From: Parafilimonas terrae
GTDB taxonomy: Bacteria > Bacteroidota > Bacteroidia > Chitinophagales > Chitinophagaceae
Assembly: GCF_900115755.1 (NCBI RefSeq)
Contig: NZ_FOXQ01000003.1
Coordinates: 62,001 to 126,000 of the forward strand
Length of the DNA: 64,000 nt
Reading direction: 5' to 3'
Shown in pieces: positions 8,751 to 17,923 of this stretch (within the stretch, counting starts at the first letter, position 1; every line of letters begins with the position of its first letter). Under the pieces are notes generated by a model, which had not been told where the DNA came from, searched no databases, and saw only the letters and a program-made list of their open reading frames with translations. The translations under genes and the position numbers were made by a program.

Positions 8751-9755
8751 TCAGCTTGCCAGTATCTTTACAATATCAAGCCAGTCCTCGCCCATTTTCT
8801 GCTTTTCGCGAATAGCAATCTCAAGTGGAGTGTAATGCATATTATTATTCAAAATACCAACCATAACATTGTACCTGCCTTCCAGCAGGCTCTCTACAGC
8901 GTGGTAACCCATGCGGCTCGCAATCAGCCTGTCAATACATGAAGGAGGGCCGCCTCTTTGAATATGCCCTAATATTGTTACCCTTATTTCAAGGCCCTTT
9001 AATCTTTCTTCCAAAAGACGCGCTACTTCGTTTGCACCTTTTATTTTAGGATTGGAAGGATCGGGCATATAACCTTCAGCAACAATAACGAGGTTAACAA
9101 GCTTTTTTCTTTTTTCCTGTTCAGACAGGGATGAAATTATTTCTTCAATTGTAGTATTTACTTCCGGCATTAATATGTGCTCAGCGCCGGTAGCAATGCC
9201 GCTATGCAAAGCAATATAACCTGCATGACGGCCCATTACCTCCACAATAAAAAGCCGGTCGTGAGAGTCTGCCGTATCACGTATTTTATCAATAGACTGA
9301 ACGGCAGTATTGGCTGCCGTATCAAAACCTAATGTAAAGTCAGTGCCATATAAATCTTTATCAATGGTACCGGGTATCCCGATACAGGGAATGCCAAATT
9401 CTTTGCTTAGTTTATAAGCGCCCGTAAAGCTGCCGTCGCCGCCTATTACCACTAAACCGTTAATACCTCTTTTTTGTAAATTAGCAAAGGCCTTTTTACG
9501 GCCTTCTTCATTATAAAACTCTTTGCAACGAGCTGTTTTCAAAATTGTACCGCCACGTTGTATAATATTGGCGACCGAGCGTGAAGACATTTGAAACATA
9601 TCATCTTCTATAATACCGCTATATCCGCGCATGATGCCAAAAACTTCAAGCCCGTAATAAATTCCTGTTCGTACAACAGCCCTGATGGCTGCATTCATAC
9701 CCGGAGAATCCCCACCTGATGTTAAAACGCCTATTTTGTTAACTTTCGTTGACAT
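8751..9755 (-). CDS. pfkA: ATP-dependent 6-phosphofructokinase
   Basis: Phosphorylates fructose 6-phosphate to fructose 1,6-bisphosphate, the committed step of glycolysis. The 334 residues are slightly longer than E. coli PfkA. Seen in order are the ATP-site LTSGGDSPGMNAAIR (about 11-25), the GGDGS motif (VVIGGDGSFTGA), the catalytic loop GTIDKDLYGTDFTLGFDTA and the substrate-binding MGRHAGYIAL. PEVNTTIEEI and LGHIQRGGPPS follow. The Gly-Gly-Asp-Gly motif marks the ATP-type rather than the PPi-type enzyme. It is the first gene of a two-gene operon with pyk; 250 bp of promoter region separate it from the divergent aldolase gene. Confidence 0.97.
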   Translation of the reverse strand: MSTKVNKIGVLTSGGDSPGMNAAIRAVVRTGIYYGLEVFGIMRGYSGIIEDDMFQMSSRSVANIIQRGGTILKTARCKEFYNEEGRKKAFANLQKRGINGLVVIGGDGSFTGAYKLSKEFGIPCIGIPGTIDKDLYGTDFTLGFDTAANTAVQSIDKIRDTADSHDRLFIVEVMGRHAGYIALHSGIATGAEHILMPEVNTTIEEIISSLSEQEKRKKLVNLVIVAEGYMPDPSNPKIKGANEVARLLEERLKGLEIRVTILGHIQRGGPPSCIDRLIASRMGYHAVESLLEGRYNVMVGILNNNMHYTPLEIAIREKQKMGEDWLDIVKILAS

Positions 9756-10006
9756 TAATGCAATCAGTTTGTTCTAATTAAAAATTTTTCGTAGTCTAAT
9801 TCTCTTGCTCAAAGCGCCAAAAGTAAGCGTTTTTTACAGATGTTTATTTTCCGCTTCACTTAAAATGGGATAAATTGTCAATTGCATATTTTGATTACTG
9901 TTTTCAGCAAATGTTTTAGCAATAATTTATAAAATTTATAATTATTCAATCTTGTGCTGCATATCAAATATGCTTCAAATAAAATGCATTGCCATTATCT
10001 TCGCTG

Positions 10007-11026
10007 ATGATGATAGATTTAAGAAGCGATACCGTAACCAAACCAACACCAGGAATGCTCAATGCAATGATGCATGCAAAAGTTGGCGACGATGTTTTTA
10101 GAGAAGATCCAACCGTAAATGAACTTGAATTAAAAATAGCCACGTTGTTTGGAATGGAAGCTGCAGTTTTTTGTCTCAGCGGCACCATGACCAATCAAAT
10201 TGCCATTAAATGCCACACGCAGCCCGGCGATGAAATTATTTGCGACAGGCTTTCACATATTTATCAATACGAAGGCGGCGGCATTGCATTTAATTCTGGC
10301 TGCTCTGTTAATTTAATTGATGGCAATTACGGCAGGATAACAGCAGACCAGGTGGAAGCCTGCATTAACAACAGGAACGATTTGCATAAAGCTTATTCAA
10401 AACTTGTCTCGCTTGAAAATACCGCTAACCGTGGCGGTGGAAGCTGCTATAATTTCGAAGACATTAAATCCATAAAAAAAATATGCGATGCCAATAATTT
10501 GCTGTTACACTTAGATGGCGCCCGTTTGTTTAATGCAATTGTTGCAACAGGAAATTCGCCGAAAGATTATGGAGAAATTTTCGACAGTATTTCCATCTGT
10601 ATAAGCAAAGGCTTAGGCGCTCCGGTTGGAAGCCTGCTCATTGGCACAAAAGATTTTATTGCAAAAGCAAGAAGAATAAGGAAAGTATTTGGCGGCGGCA
10701 TGCGGCAGGCCGGCTATCTGGCTGCAGCATGTATTTATGCATTGGATAATAATATTGAAAGGTTAAAAGATGATCATGAGCATGCACAAAAATTAGCAGC
10801 AGCTTTGCAGCAAAAAGATTTTGTTGGCAAAATATTTCCCGTAGAAACCAACATCGTAATTTTTGAAGTGAAGGGCAGGTTTACTGCAGAAACGTTATCG
10901 GCGCATTTTAAAAAAAATAATATACTTGTTATTGCAATTTCAAAAATGCATGTAAGAATGGTTACACACTTGGATATAAATTCAGCAATGATTGATGAAA
11001 CGGTTGAAGTAATCAACCATTTGTAA
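10007..11026 (+). CDS. ltaE: Low-specificity L-threonine aldolase (PLP, beta-eliminating lyase family)
   Basis: Cleaves L-threonine or L-allo-threonine to glycine and acetaldehyde with pyridoxal phosphate. I start at ATG 10007, because MMIDLRSDTVTKP is the standard N-terminus of this family; a frame from TTG 9989 would add six residues of no value. CLSGTMTNQIAI and LHLDGARLFNA (Asp and Arg contacting PLP) are present. The Schiff-base Lys is in ISKGLGAPVGSLL (about residue 200), and RRIRKVFGGGMRQAGYLAAA is the usual following helix. The 339 residues are normal. It lies just upstream of pgi on the same strand (27 bp), so the two may share a transcript. Confidence 0.93.
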   Translation: MMIDLRSDTVTKPTPGMLNAMMHAKVGDDVFREDPTVNELELKIATLFGMEAAVFCLSGTMTNQIAIKCHTQPGDEIICDRLSHIYQYEGGGIAFNSGCSVNLIDGNYGRITADQVEACINNRNDLHKAYSKLVSLENTANRGGGSCYNFEDIKSIKKICDANNLLLHLDGARLFNAIVATGNSPKDYGEIFDSISICISKGLGAPVGSLLIGTKDFIAKARRIRKVFGGGMRQAGYLAAACIYALDNNIERLKDDHEHAQKLAAALQQKDFVGKIFPVETNIVIFEVKGRFTAETLSAHFKKNNILVIAISKMHVRMVTHLDINSAMIDETVEVINHL

Positions 11027-11053
11027 TTAAATGATAAATTAAACTAACACGAA

Positions 11054-12706
11054 ATGTTACCGAAAATAAATCCGGCCAATACACAGGCATGGCTGTTACT
11101 CACCAAGCATCAGAGTGAAGAAATGCGTCACATAACCATGAAACGCCTTTTTGCTGAAGATGAAGACCGCTTTAATAAATTCTCAATAAAATTTGGAGAT
11201 ATTTTATTCGACTATTCTAAAAATATAATCGTACAAAAAACCTTACAATTATTGCTGCAGCTTGCAGATGATTGTAAAGTAAAGGAAGCCATTACAGAGA
11301 TGTTTAATGGCGATAAGATAAATGAAACCGAGAACCGCTCTGTGCTGCATACAGCATTAAGGAATTTTAGCGGCGAACCTGTTTTAAGTGATGGCAAAGA
11401 TGTAATGCCCGATGTGCAGCGTGTGCAGCAACAGATGAAAGCATTTTGTGAAAAGATACACAGCGGGGAATGGAAAGGTTATTCTGGCAAGAAGATAAAA
11501 TACATAGTAAACATTGGGATTGGCGGCAGCGACCTTGGCCCTGTAATGGTTACGGAAGCATTAAAGCCTTATTGGGTTGAAGGTATTCAACCCTATTTTG
11601 TAAGTAATATTGATGGCACGCATATAGCTGAAACACTTAAAAAAATTACGCCGGATGAAACGCTGTTTTTAATTGCCTCAAAAACATTCACCACGCAGGA
11701 AACCATGACGAATGCGCACACGGCGCGTGAATGGTTTTTACAATCGGCGAAAGATGAACAGCATGTAGCAAAACATTTTGCAGCCTTAAGCACCAATGAA
11801 AAAGAGGTAAAAAAATTTGGCATTGATACAGTCAATATGTTTGAGTTCTGGGATTGGGTAGGCGGAAGATACTCTTTATGGAGCGCTATCGGTTTATCAA
11901 TTGCATTAACCATTGGCTATAATAATTTTGAAGAACTTTTAAAAGGCGGTTATGAAACTGATGTGCATTTTAAAACAACTGCCTTCGATAAAAATATACC
12001 AATATTGATGGCGTTAATTGGTATATGGTACACCAATTTTTTCAAAGCCCAAACAGAAGCCATTCTGCCTTACGATCAATATATGCATCGCTTTGCCGCT
12101 TACTTTCAGCAAGGCAATATGGAAAGCAACGGCAAATATGTAAACCGCAATGGCAGCGAAACCAATTATGCTACGGGCCCTGTAATTTGGGGCGAGCCGG
12201 GCACTAACGGCCAACATGCTTTTTACCAGCTTATACACCAGGGAACGCTGTTAATACCATGCGATTTTATTGCGCCCGCTGTTTCACACAATCCGATTGG
12301 CGATCACCATTTAAAACTGTTAAGTAATTTCTTTGCGCAAACAGAAGCTTTAATGAAGGGGAAAGACGAAGCGGAAGTGCGGGAAGAATTAAAGAAAGAA
12401 AACAAATCGCCGGAAGAAATAAAAAGGCTTGTTCCATTTAAAGTATTTAAGGGCAATAAACCCACGAATTCATTTTTAATAAAAGAAATTACGCCTAAAA
12501 CTTTGGGCAACCTTATTGCTTTATATGAGCATAAGATTTTTGTTCAGGGTATTATCTGGAATATTTTCAGCTTCGATCAGTGGGGTGTTGAATTAGGCAA
12601 GCAGCTTGCCTCAAAAGTGTTGCCAGAGCTGGAAAACAATAATAAGATCACTTCGCATGATTCATCTACCAATGGCTTAATCAATGCCTGGAAGGCGATG
12701 AAATGA
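11054..12706 (+). CDS. pgi: Glucose-6-phosphate isomerase
   Basis: Interconverts glucose 6-phosphate and fructose 6-phosphate in the cytoplasm. The 550 residues are of the long E. coli/eukaryote type. [16 protein letters not shown] (about residue 157) and the phosphate-binding [13 protein letters not shown] match the family, as do [13 protein letters not shown] and [19 protein letters not shown]. The active-site Glu is in [14 protein letters not shown], and the catalytic Lys is near the C-terminus, in GVELGKQLA. With pfkA, pyk and the amino-sugar operon nearby, it completes a local concentration of upper- and lower-glycolysis genes. I see no convincing terminator after it; it ends about 150 bp before a degenerate recombinase. 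Confidence 0.97.
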   Translation: MLPKINPANTQAWLLLTKHQSEEMRHITMKRLFAEDEDRFNKFSIKFGDILFDYSKNIIVQKTLQLLLQLADDCKVKEAITEMFNGDKINETENRSVLHTALRNFSGEPVLSDGKDVMPDVQRVQQQMKAFCEKIHSGEWKGYSGKKIKYIVNIGIGGSDLGPVMVTEALKPYWVEGIQPYFVSNIDGTHIAETLKKITPDETLFLIASKTFTTQETMTNAHTAREWFLQSAKDEQHVAKHFAALSTNEKEVKKFGIDTVNMFEFWDWVGGRYSLWSAIGLSIALTIGYNNFEELLKGGYETDVHFKTTAFDKNIPILMALIGIWYTNFFKAQTEAILPYDQYMHRFAAYFQQGNMESNGKYVNRNGSETNYATGPVIWGEPGTNGQHAFYQLIHQGTLLIPCDFIAPAVSHNPIGDHHLKLLSNFFAQTEALMKGKDEAEVREELKKENKSPEEIKRLVPFKVFKGNKPTNSFLIKEITPKTLGNLIALYEHKIFVQGIIWNIFSFDQWGVELGKQLASKVLPELENNNKITSHDSSTNGLINAWKAMK

Positions 12707-12855
12707 GAATGGGTGATGAGTAATAAACGCTTACTCTCAAAAAAGACTTGTTTACAATCTCTCACCTCAATGGGAGGCCAAGATTAAAATTCTGTCTAAA
12801 TGACGTTAAGCATGTTGTTGTTTTAAGAGGTGTAAATAAAAAAGCAACAAAGCTG

Positions 12856-13976
12856 TCGGCATACCCGGCCTGATGGAGTAGCTGTGCCTGCAATCCTGGA
12901 GCTGATTCCTGCCGCAGCGGATTTTTATACAGCAAAAGCAAAAGAAGGCAGGTTTGTTTATAAGAATCCACCGTTCGGATATAAGAAATAAGGTGAAAGC
13001 AAAGAACGGCACTTAGTCGTGGAGGAAGCAGAAGCAAAAATTGTCAGGTTTATTTATGATGCATATTTACGAAGCACGCCTCTTTACAAAATCAAAGAGA
13101 TGGCTTGTGGGCTTGGATTCAATAGAAAAGGAAATATGGCGATCGAGAGAGTGCTTTCAAATCCTGTTTATACAGCCTTATTAAAAGTAGATGCCTATAA
13201 GAATTATCCCGGTGGGTTGTTCCCGGCTAATCATGAGCCAATAGTTGATATAACTACATGACAAATGGTACAAAGTAAAATGAAGAAGCCGGCAAAAACA
13301 AAAACGATCATTGATGATGAAATTCCTTTAAGGGGTGTATTAAAATGCCACTGCGGTAATCCGCTTTCCGGCGCGTCTTCCCGTGGAAAATCAGGCAAGT
13401 ATTTTTATTATTATAAATGCAGGCATTCAAAGCACAATAATATCAGCGCGATTAAAGCTCATAACCAATTCCTGGAGCTTGTGAATTAATGAGCCTGCCG
13501 GAAACCAAAGTACTTGAAATCAGAAATGGCTGTAGGCTATCTATCGAAATTGAAATGGAAAAACAACCGGCAAAAGGTTAACGAAAAAAGGAGACAGTTA
13601 GATGATGTTCAGGAAAAGCTTTATTCTGTGGAAGAAAAATGGATCAAGAATGAGATATCCAGAGATACTTATGACAGGTGGTATTCTACCTATAACCATA
13701 CTATCCTGAGTCTAAAAGGTTCAATAGAACGGCTTGGTGAGAATACTGCAAAGGCATTTGAAATATTGGAGAAAAATCTTACCCTGCTATCAGACATGAG
13801 ATATGTATATACACGGTCAGATACCTTGCAGAAGCGAGAATTTATAAACATGGTGTTCGACAACAATTTATATTATCAGGATAGCATCTATCGAACACCT
13901 ACAATGCTTAGGCTGTTTACCCATAATGCATTGCAAATGAAGGAGGAAGGTTATTTAATATACGAAAAAAAAGAGG
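12856..13976 (+). pseudogene. Large serine recombinase (resolvase family) remnant, multiply broken
   Basis: Only the C-terminal two thirds remain recognisable; the N-terminal catalytic resolvase domain with its nucleophile Ser is absent. Frame 2 reads AKAKEGRFVYKNPPFGYKK, then TAA at 12989. It then reads LVVEEAEAKIVRFIYDAY through the recombinase domain to VDITT, then TGA at 13259 where Trp is expected, then a zinc-ribbon (LKCHCGNPLSGASS...YYYKCRHSKH). TAA follows at 13487. Homology hops to frame 1 (MSLPETKVLEIRNGCRLSIE, from 13489) and back to frame 2 near an A-run at 13556-13564. A coiled-coil C-terminal region follows, ending around LIYEKKE. It is a decayed integrase of a mobile element, sitting directly beside a tRNA-Ser gene. 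Confidence 0.85.
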
Positions 13977-14000
13977 GGCTTCTTAAAGAAGTCCCTCTCA
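13972..14000 (-). terminator. Intrinsic terminator of the tRNA-Ser gene
   Basis: GAGGGGCTTCTT pairs with AAGAAGTCCCTC with one mismatch and a tiny loop. On the minus strand the hairpin directly follows the tRNA 3' end and leads into a run of eight Ts. The recombinase remnant reads into this terminator from the other side. Confidence 0.85.
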
Positions 14001-14001
14001 G

Positions 14002-14088
14002 CGGAGAGAGCGGGATTCGAACCCGCGATACCCTTTCGAGTATACACACTTTCCAGGCGTGCTCCTTCAACCACTCGGACACCTCTCC
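14002..14088 (-). tRNA. tRNA-Ser (anticodon GGA)
   Basis: The minus strand folds as a class II tRNA of 87 nt. The acceptor GGAGAGG pairs with TCTCTCC, with discriminator G. The D-arm begins GTCCGAGTGGTTGAAGGA. The anticodon arm ACGCCTGGAAAGTGT has GGA in the loop. A long variable arm (TATACTCGAAAGGGTATC) is typical of tRNA-Ser, and the T-arm GCGGGTTCGAATCCCGC is canonical. GGA reads the UCC and UCU serine codons. CCA is not encoded. It starts 28 bp after the end of tatD on the same strand and is followed by its own terminator. Confidence 0.96.
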
Positions 14089-14116
14089 TATTTCGGGCGG
14101 CAAAAATAATGGCTTT

Positions 14117-14884
14117 TTACTTGCCGAAAATATTTTCTGCATTTGATGTAGTAACGGCAGCCACTTCTTCCAGTGTAACCTGCTTAACTTCCGCCAGTTT
14201 TTGAGCGATAATCTTTATATAACTGCTTTCATTACGCTTGCCGCGATAAGGCACCGGCGTTAAATAAGGCGCATCGGTTTCAAGTACAATGTGCTCAAGA
14301 TTTATTTTTGATAAAGTTTGATCCAGGCCTGACTTTTTATAAGTAAGCACACCTCCAATGCCTAATAAAAAACCCATTTCAATTATTTGGGCTGCTTCTT
14401 CATAAGAGCCTCCAAAACAATGAAAAATGCCCCTCAAACCTTTATTTGAATATGGCTTTACAAAATCAATTGTTTCCTTCATTGCATTCCGTGTATGAAT
14501 TACTATAGGCAGTTTTTCTTCGAGCGCCCATTGCATCTGAATTTCAAAGGCCTGGTATTGTTCACGCATAAATTCTGTGCTCCAGTGAAAATCGAGGCCA
14601 ATTTCACCAACGGCAGGGAAAGAAATTTTTGTAGAAAAATCTCTTATTTGGCTTAATTCTTGCTTGAAATCGTTGTTGACTGAACAGGGATGTAATCCGG
14701 CCATTGAAAAGCATTTTTCTGAGTATGCCTGTTCCAGTGTTAACATATCATTTATTACGGAGCTATCAATACAAGGTAAATAAAACTTGTTAACACCTTG
14801 GGATTCAGCCCGTAATATAACGTCAGACAAGTCGTCTTTAAAGTCAGGCAAGTATAGATGGCAATGTGTATCTATAAGTTGCAT
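14117..14884 (-). CDS. tatD: TatD-family metal-dependent deoxyribonuclease/hydrolase
   Basis: A cytoplasmic metal-dependent hydrolase; E. coli family members have DNase (3'-5' exonuclease) activity. The 255 residues begin with the metal-binding IDTHCHLY. They continue with VGEIGLDFHWS (metal-ligand Glu), PIVIHTRNA, GIFHCFGGSYEEA and the final ligand region VLETDAPYLTPVPYRGKRNE, all family signatures in order. The usual 260-residue length is matched. It is monocistronic or co-transcribed with the following tRNA-Ser gene. Confidence 0.94.
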   Translation of the reverse strand: MQLIDTHCHLYLPDFKDDLSDVILRAESQGVNKFYLPCIDSSVINDMLTLEQAYSEKCFSMAGLHPCSVNNDFKQELSQIRDFSTKISFPAVGEIGLDFHWSTEFMREQYQAFEIQMQWALEEKLPIVIHTRNAMKETIDFVKPYSNKGLRGIFHCFGGSYEEAAQIIEMGFLLGIGGVLTYKKSGLDQTLSKINLEHIVLETDAPYLTPVPYRGKRNESSYIKIIAQKLAEVKQVTLEEVAAVTTSNAENIFGK

Positions 14885-14978
14885 AAAATTTTTTTGAAAT
14901 TATTGTAGCTATTTTTTAGCTATGAATATATAATTCTTTATTTTTGATTTAGTTTTCATAGGGTACGGATTAAAAACG

Positions 14979-15000
14979 GGCTAAGGTGTCTACCTTGGCC
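14979..15000 (-). terminator. Intrinsic terminator after the polysaccharide deacetylase gene
   Basis: GGCTAAGGT at 14979-14987 pairs with ACCTTGGCC at 14992-15000 (one mismatch, 4-nt loop). On the minus strand CG and five Ts follow. It lies 10 bp after the deacetylase stop. Confidence 0.75.
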
Positions 15001-15009
15001 TTCATTTTT

Positions 15010-15630
15010 TTATAGAATTGCCCTGAATTCATACCCTTGTTCCTTAAAATATTCCAATGTTTTTGGAAGCGCATAACTCATTCTTTCCCAAGCTTTTGTG
15101 CTATCATGAAACACTATAACAGAACCTGCTTTGCTGTGCATTAATACATTTTCAGTGCATTTTTCGGGAGACAATTTCTCATCAAAATCGCCGCTTAATA
15201 CATGCCACATTATAATTTTATAATGAAACTTGTTTATTAGCATTTTAGCAACGAAAGGAGAAACTTTACCATACGGCGGTCTGAAAAGATGGCTATCTAC
15301 GTATTTTGCTGTTTCAGTAATGTCGCTTATATATTGCTCATTTTTTGTTTTCCAGCCGTTCAGATGATTAAAAGTATGATTGCCTGCTGAATGCCCTTCA
15401 TCCAAAATGCGCTTATAAATTCCAGGATGCGCCTGTACATTTTTACCTATGCAAAAAAATGTGGCTTTAGCATCATATTGCTTTAACTGATCCAGCACAA
15501 ACGGCGTTGCTGTTTCATGCGGGCCATCGTCAAACGTAAGAAACAATTCTTTATCTTTTACCGGCATCTTCCATACCATAGAAGGATTTAATTTCATAAG
15601 CCATGATGGTATGACCGGTGTATAAAACAT
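15010..15630 (-). CDS. Polysaccharide deacetylase (NodB homology domain, CE4)
   Basis: Predicted metal-dependent deacetylase of N- or O-acetylated sugars. The 206 residues are essentially one NodB domain. Motif 1 is LFLTFDDGPHE (catalytic base and metal Asp, about residues 29-39). Motif 2 is HSAGNHTFNH, with the two metal His residues. Motif 3 is FRPPYGK, followed by IMWHVLSGDFDEK and VIVFHDS. There is no obvious signal peptide; the N-terminus (MFYTPVIPSWLMKLNPSMVW) is mildly hydrophobic and could associate with the membrane. Short family members like this are common in Bacteroidota. The substrate cannot be told from sequence. It is followed by a terminator and stands alone. Confidence 0.9.
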   Translation of the reverse strand: MFYTPVIPSWLMKLNPSMVWKMPVKDKELFLTFDDGPHETATPFVLDQLKQYDAKATFFCIGKNVQAHPGIYKRILDEGHSAGNHTFNHLNGWKTKNEQYISDITETAKYVDSHLFRPPYGKVSPFVAKMLINKFHYKIIMWHVLSGDFDEKLSPEKCTENVLMHSKAGSVIVFHDSTKAWERMSYALPKTLEYFKEQGYEFRAIL

Positions 15631-15684
15631 AGGCCAAAATTACGTGAATGCTTTATATTGAAGCTGTACATTGCTGCCATGAAA

Positions 15685-15722
15685 ATATGCGGCACAAGTG
15701 ATGCGACGCAACCGTGATGCCA
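15685..15722 (+). repeat. Dispersed intergenic repeat, copy 1
   Basis: Shares the core GCGACGCAACCGTGATGCCA with the other copies near 28871, 60789 and 62461. It lies between the deacetylase and fucosidase genes. It is the most divergent full copy. Confidence 0.55.
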
Positions 15723-15751
15723 TAAAATACAAAGCTCGTAACTCCAAAAAA

Positions 15752-17074
15752 TCATTTCTTGTTTACAAGAACAATTACTTCATCAGGTTCATCCATTGCC
15801 GGGTTTGCCGTAATAGTGAGCGTGCCATTGGATAACTGTGTTTGCACAATAGCATTATTTTTCAGTAAATAGGCCCTGGCAATTTTTTTAAAGGGAAAAT
15901 TTTCCAGCTTTATGGAGGTAGCTTTTTTATCGAGTACATGCACAAACATAGTATCGTTTTTTTGTGTAATGCAGCCCCATGTTTGCGGGCGCATATAACC
16001 GCCTTTTGTTCCATAAATGCTTTCACCATAAGTTTTAAGCCAGTTGCCCATATAAGCCATTCTTTCAAGAAATTCCGGCTGAATTTTACCGTTAGGCATA
16101 GGCCCGATATTGAGCAGCAGATTAGCGCCATAACCGCTTGCCCTCACCAGCAAATCTATTAGCTGTTTTGGTGTTTTATAGCTTGTATCAGTAAGATTAA
16201 AACCCCATGAATTATTCATGGTTACGCAAGATTCAAGCGGCAGGTCAGAAGGTTTTTGATAATTTAAACCGCCTTTGTTTTCACCTGGCAAATCCTGTTC
16301 AAACATTTGAAAATCTTCGCCGGGCAAAGGAGAAAGATGATGATTGTTCCCAATTAAACATTGCGGCTGCAGTTTATGAATAAGCGCATAAATCTCATCT
16401 AAATGCCAGTCAATTCTCGGCGTTCTGTCGGCTGCTCCTTCAGGTTCGGTCTGGTCCCAGTAGCCATCAAACCATATCCCTGCAACTTCACCGTAATTAG
16501 TAAGCAGCTCGGTTAACTGCTGCTCCATGAATTTTATATAATTATTCCAATCGCCATGTACAGTCCTGCCGGTGCCTTGGCCGGTCCTTCCCGTCCAGTA
16601 ACTGTAATCATTCCGGCGCCAGTCGAGCAGGGAATAATAAAAGAATATTTTCAGGCCTTGCTTATGACATTCGTCTGCAATCATCTTTACAATGTCTTTC
16701 TTATAAGGCGAATTCATGATGTTGAAATCAGACGCTTTTGTATCCCACATACTAAAACCATCGTGATGCCGGGTAATAAGCGTTATATATTTCATACCGG
16801 CATTTTTTGCAGCATCCACCCAGGCTGCAGCATCAAAATCAATGGGATTGAAAAAATCCATCAGCCTTGTATAATTCTTTACAGTGATGTTGCGGTTATT
16901 CATCACCCATTCACCGGATCCCGGAATACTGAATGGCCCCCAATGAATAAATAAGCCAAAACGGGCGTCTTCAAACCACTGCCTGGCCGCAAGGTTTTGC
17001 GGCGCAGGCGTGTATTGAGCTTGTATTGTTTTAAAAACTGTAAAACATAAAAGAATAGCTGCTAATTTCTTCAT
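15752..17074 (-). CDS. Alpha-L-fucosidase, GH29, secreted
   Basis: Releases terminal L-fucose from glycans. A clear signal peptide (MKKLAAILLCFTVFKTIQA) marks export. The barrel begins with ARFGLFIHWGPFSIPG, typical of GH29, followed by YITLITRHHDGFSMWDT (substrate His residues). The catalytic nucleophile Asp lies in VAGIWFDGYWDQ. A small C-terminal beta domain starts about residue 355. The length of 440 residues is typical of the compact GH29-B type, where the acid/base position is variable and cannot be fixed by eye. No fucose catabolic genes lie nearby, so it probably acts on external glycans alongside the GH20 enzyme. Confidence 0.93.
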   Translation of the reverse strand: MKKLAAILLCFTVFKTIQAQYTPAPQNLAARQWFEDARFGLFIHWGPFSIPGSGEWVMNNRNITVKNYTRLMDFFNPIDFDAAAWVDAAKNAGMKYITLITRHHDGFSMWDTKASDFNIMNSPYKKDIVKMIADECHKQGLKIFFYYSLLDWRRNDYSYWTGRTGQGTGRTVHGDWNNYIKFMEQQLTELLTNYGEVAGIWFDGYWDQTEPEGAADRTPRIDWHLDEIYALIHKLQPQCLIGNNHHLSPLPGEDFQMFEQDLPGENKGGLNYQKPSDLPLESCVTMNNSWGFNLTDTSYKTPKQLIDLLVRASGYGANLLLNIGPMPNGKIQPEFLERMAYMGNWLKTYGESIYGTKGGYMRPQTWGCITQKNDTMFVHVLDKKATSIKLENFPFKKIARAYLLKNNAIVQTQLSNGTLTITANPAMDEPDEVIVLVNKK

Positions 17075-17294
17075 GGATTATATTTTAAACGTTTGAAGCT
17101 TATCTGATGCTTTTAATAAAATCGGAAGGTTTTTTTTAGTCCTGCAATCTTGACTGCTTTATCAAATTGTAATTGAATACACAATAAGGCATGACCGTAT
17201 AAACTTATAATTATATTTTCAAACTTATAATCACAAACGATTGCACTTATAAAAATGGCATAATTTTTAAACACATCATACTAAATTTTAAATT

Positions 17295-17411
17295 ATGCGT
17301 GACTGGTTACGAACTTTAATTGCAGGCTATGGCGCTTATAAATGGGGCGGCGGCTGCCTGGGTACAGTTGTTGTTTTTTTGCTGATTTACTGGGCGCTTG
17401 GGCATTGTTGA
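17295..17411 (+). CDS. 38-residue membrane protein of unknown function
   Basis: A short frame from ATG 17295 encodes MRDWLRTLIAGYGAYKWGGG and then a hydrophobic helix (LGTVVVFLLIYWALGHC) before TGA. A glycine-rich cap followed by one transmembrane helix is a recurring layout of tiny proteins in Bacteroidota, and its codons look like those of the neighbouring genes. It is divergent from the fucosidase gene (220 bp away) and converges on the carotenoid operon, 20 bp from the crtZ-like stop. No function can be assigned. Confidence 0.6.
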   Translation: MRDWLRTLIAGYGAYKWGGGCLGTVVVFLLIYWALGHC

Positions 17412-17431
17412 TTTTATGCAGCAATTATTAT

Positions 17432-17923
17432 TTAATTTATACGGGAGAGTTGTTCTTTAACCTGCTCATCCCGTTTTATTTTTTGCCAATATTTTTTTGA
17501 AACGAATAACATTCCAAAGCTCTCACCATTTTCTTTATTTAAATGGCGATGGTGCATTTTATGCGCCCATCTTATTGCTTTTATATAACGGTTATTAGTT
17601 TTTTCAAAAAGCTTGAACCGCCGGTGTATAATAATTTCATGTACAATAAAATAAGCAATGCCATACAATGTTATGCCGCAGCCAATGCTTACAACCCACC
17701 ATGTTTCGCTGCTCCATCCAAACTGAATACATAACCAGCCCGGAATAGCAAAAATTAAAAAGAAGAGATCATTTTTTTCAAAAAAACCTTCGTGAGGTAA
17801 ATGATGATCTTTATGCAGGTTCCACAAAAAACCATGCATAATATATTTATGGGCAAACCAGGCAACGCCTTCCATAAAAATAAAAGCTGCTGCGCCAATT
17901 AATATGTAGATAAGGAGGCTCAT
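17432..17923 (-). CDS. crtZ: Beta-carotene hydroxylase (fatty acid hydroxylase superfamily)
   Basis: Adds hydroxyl groups to the 3-position of beta-ionone rings using a membrane di-iron centre. The 163 residues have about three or four hydrophobic segments and the expected histidine clusters: HKYIMH, LHKDHHLPHE, HEIIIHRRF and HKMHHRH. The fourth hydrophobic segment places all clusters on the cytoplasmic face, as in CrtZ. It is the last gene of the carotenoid operon; its ATG overlaps the stop of the preceding gene by 4 bp (ATGA), suggesting translational coupling. Confidence 0.9.
   Translation of the reverse strand: MSLLIYILIGAAAFIFMEGVAWFAHKYIMHGFLWNLHKDHHLPHEGFFEKNDLFFLIFAIPGWLCIQFGWSSETWWVVSIGCGITLYGIAYFIVHEIIIHRRFKLFEKTNNRYIKAIRWAHKMHHRHLNKENGESFGMLFVSKKYWQKIKRDEQVKEQLSRIN

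Noticed and set aside
12762-13037. Open frames on the minus strand between pgi and the recombinase remnant
   Set aside because: They are shadows of the degenerate recombinase and intergenic DNA; the plus-strand frame has clear recombinase sequence and the minus-strand peptides are low-complexity Leu-rich text.
13951-14142. A protein-like frame on the minus strand, EIGEVSEWLKEHAWKVC
   Set aside because: This is the translation of the tRNA-Ser gene, a well-known false ORF; the tRNA fold explains the sequence.
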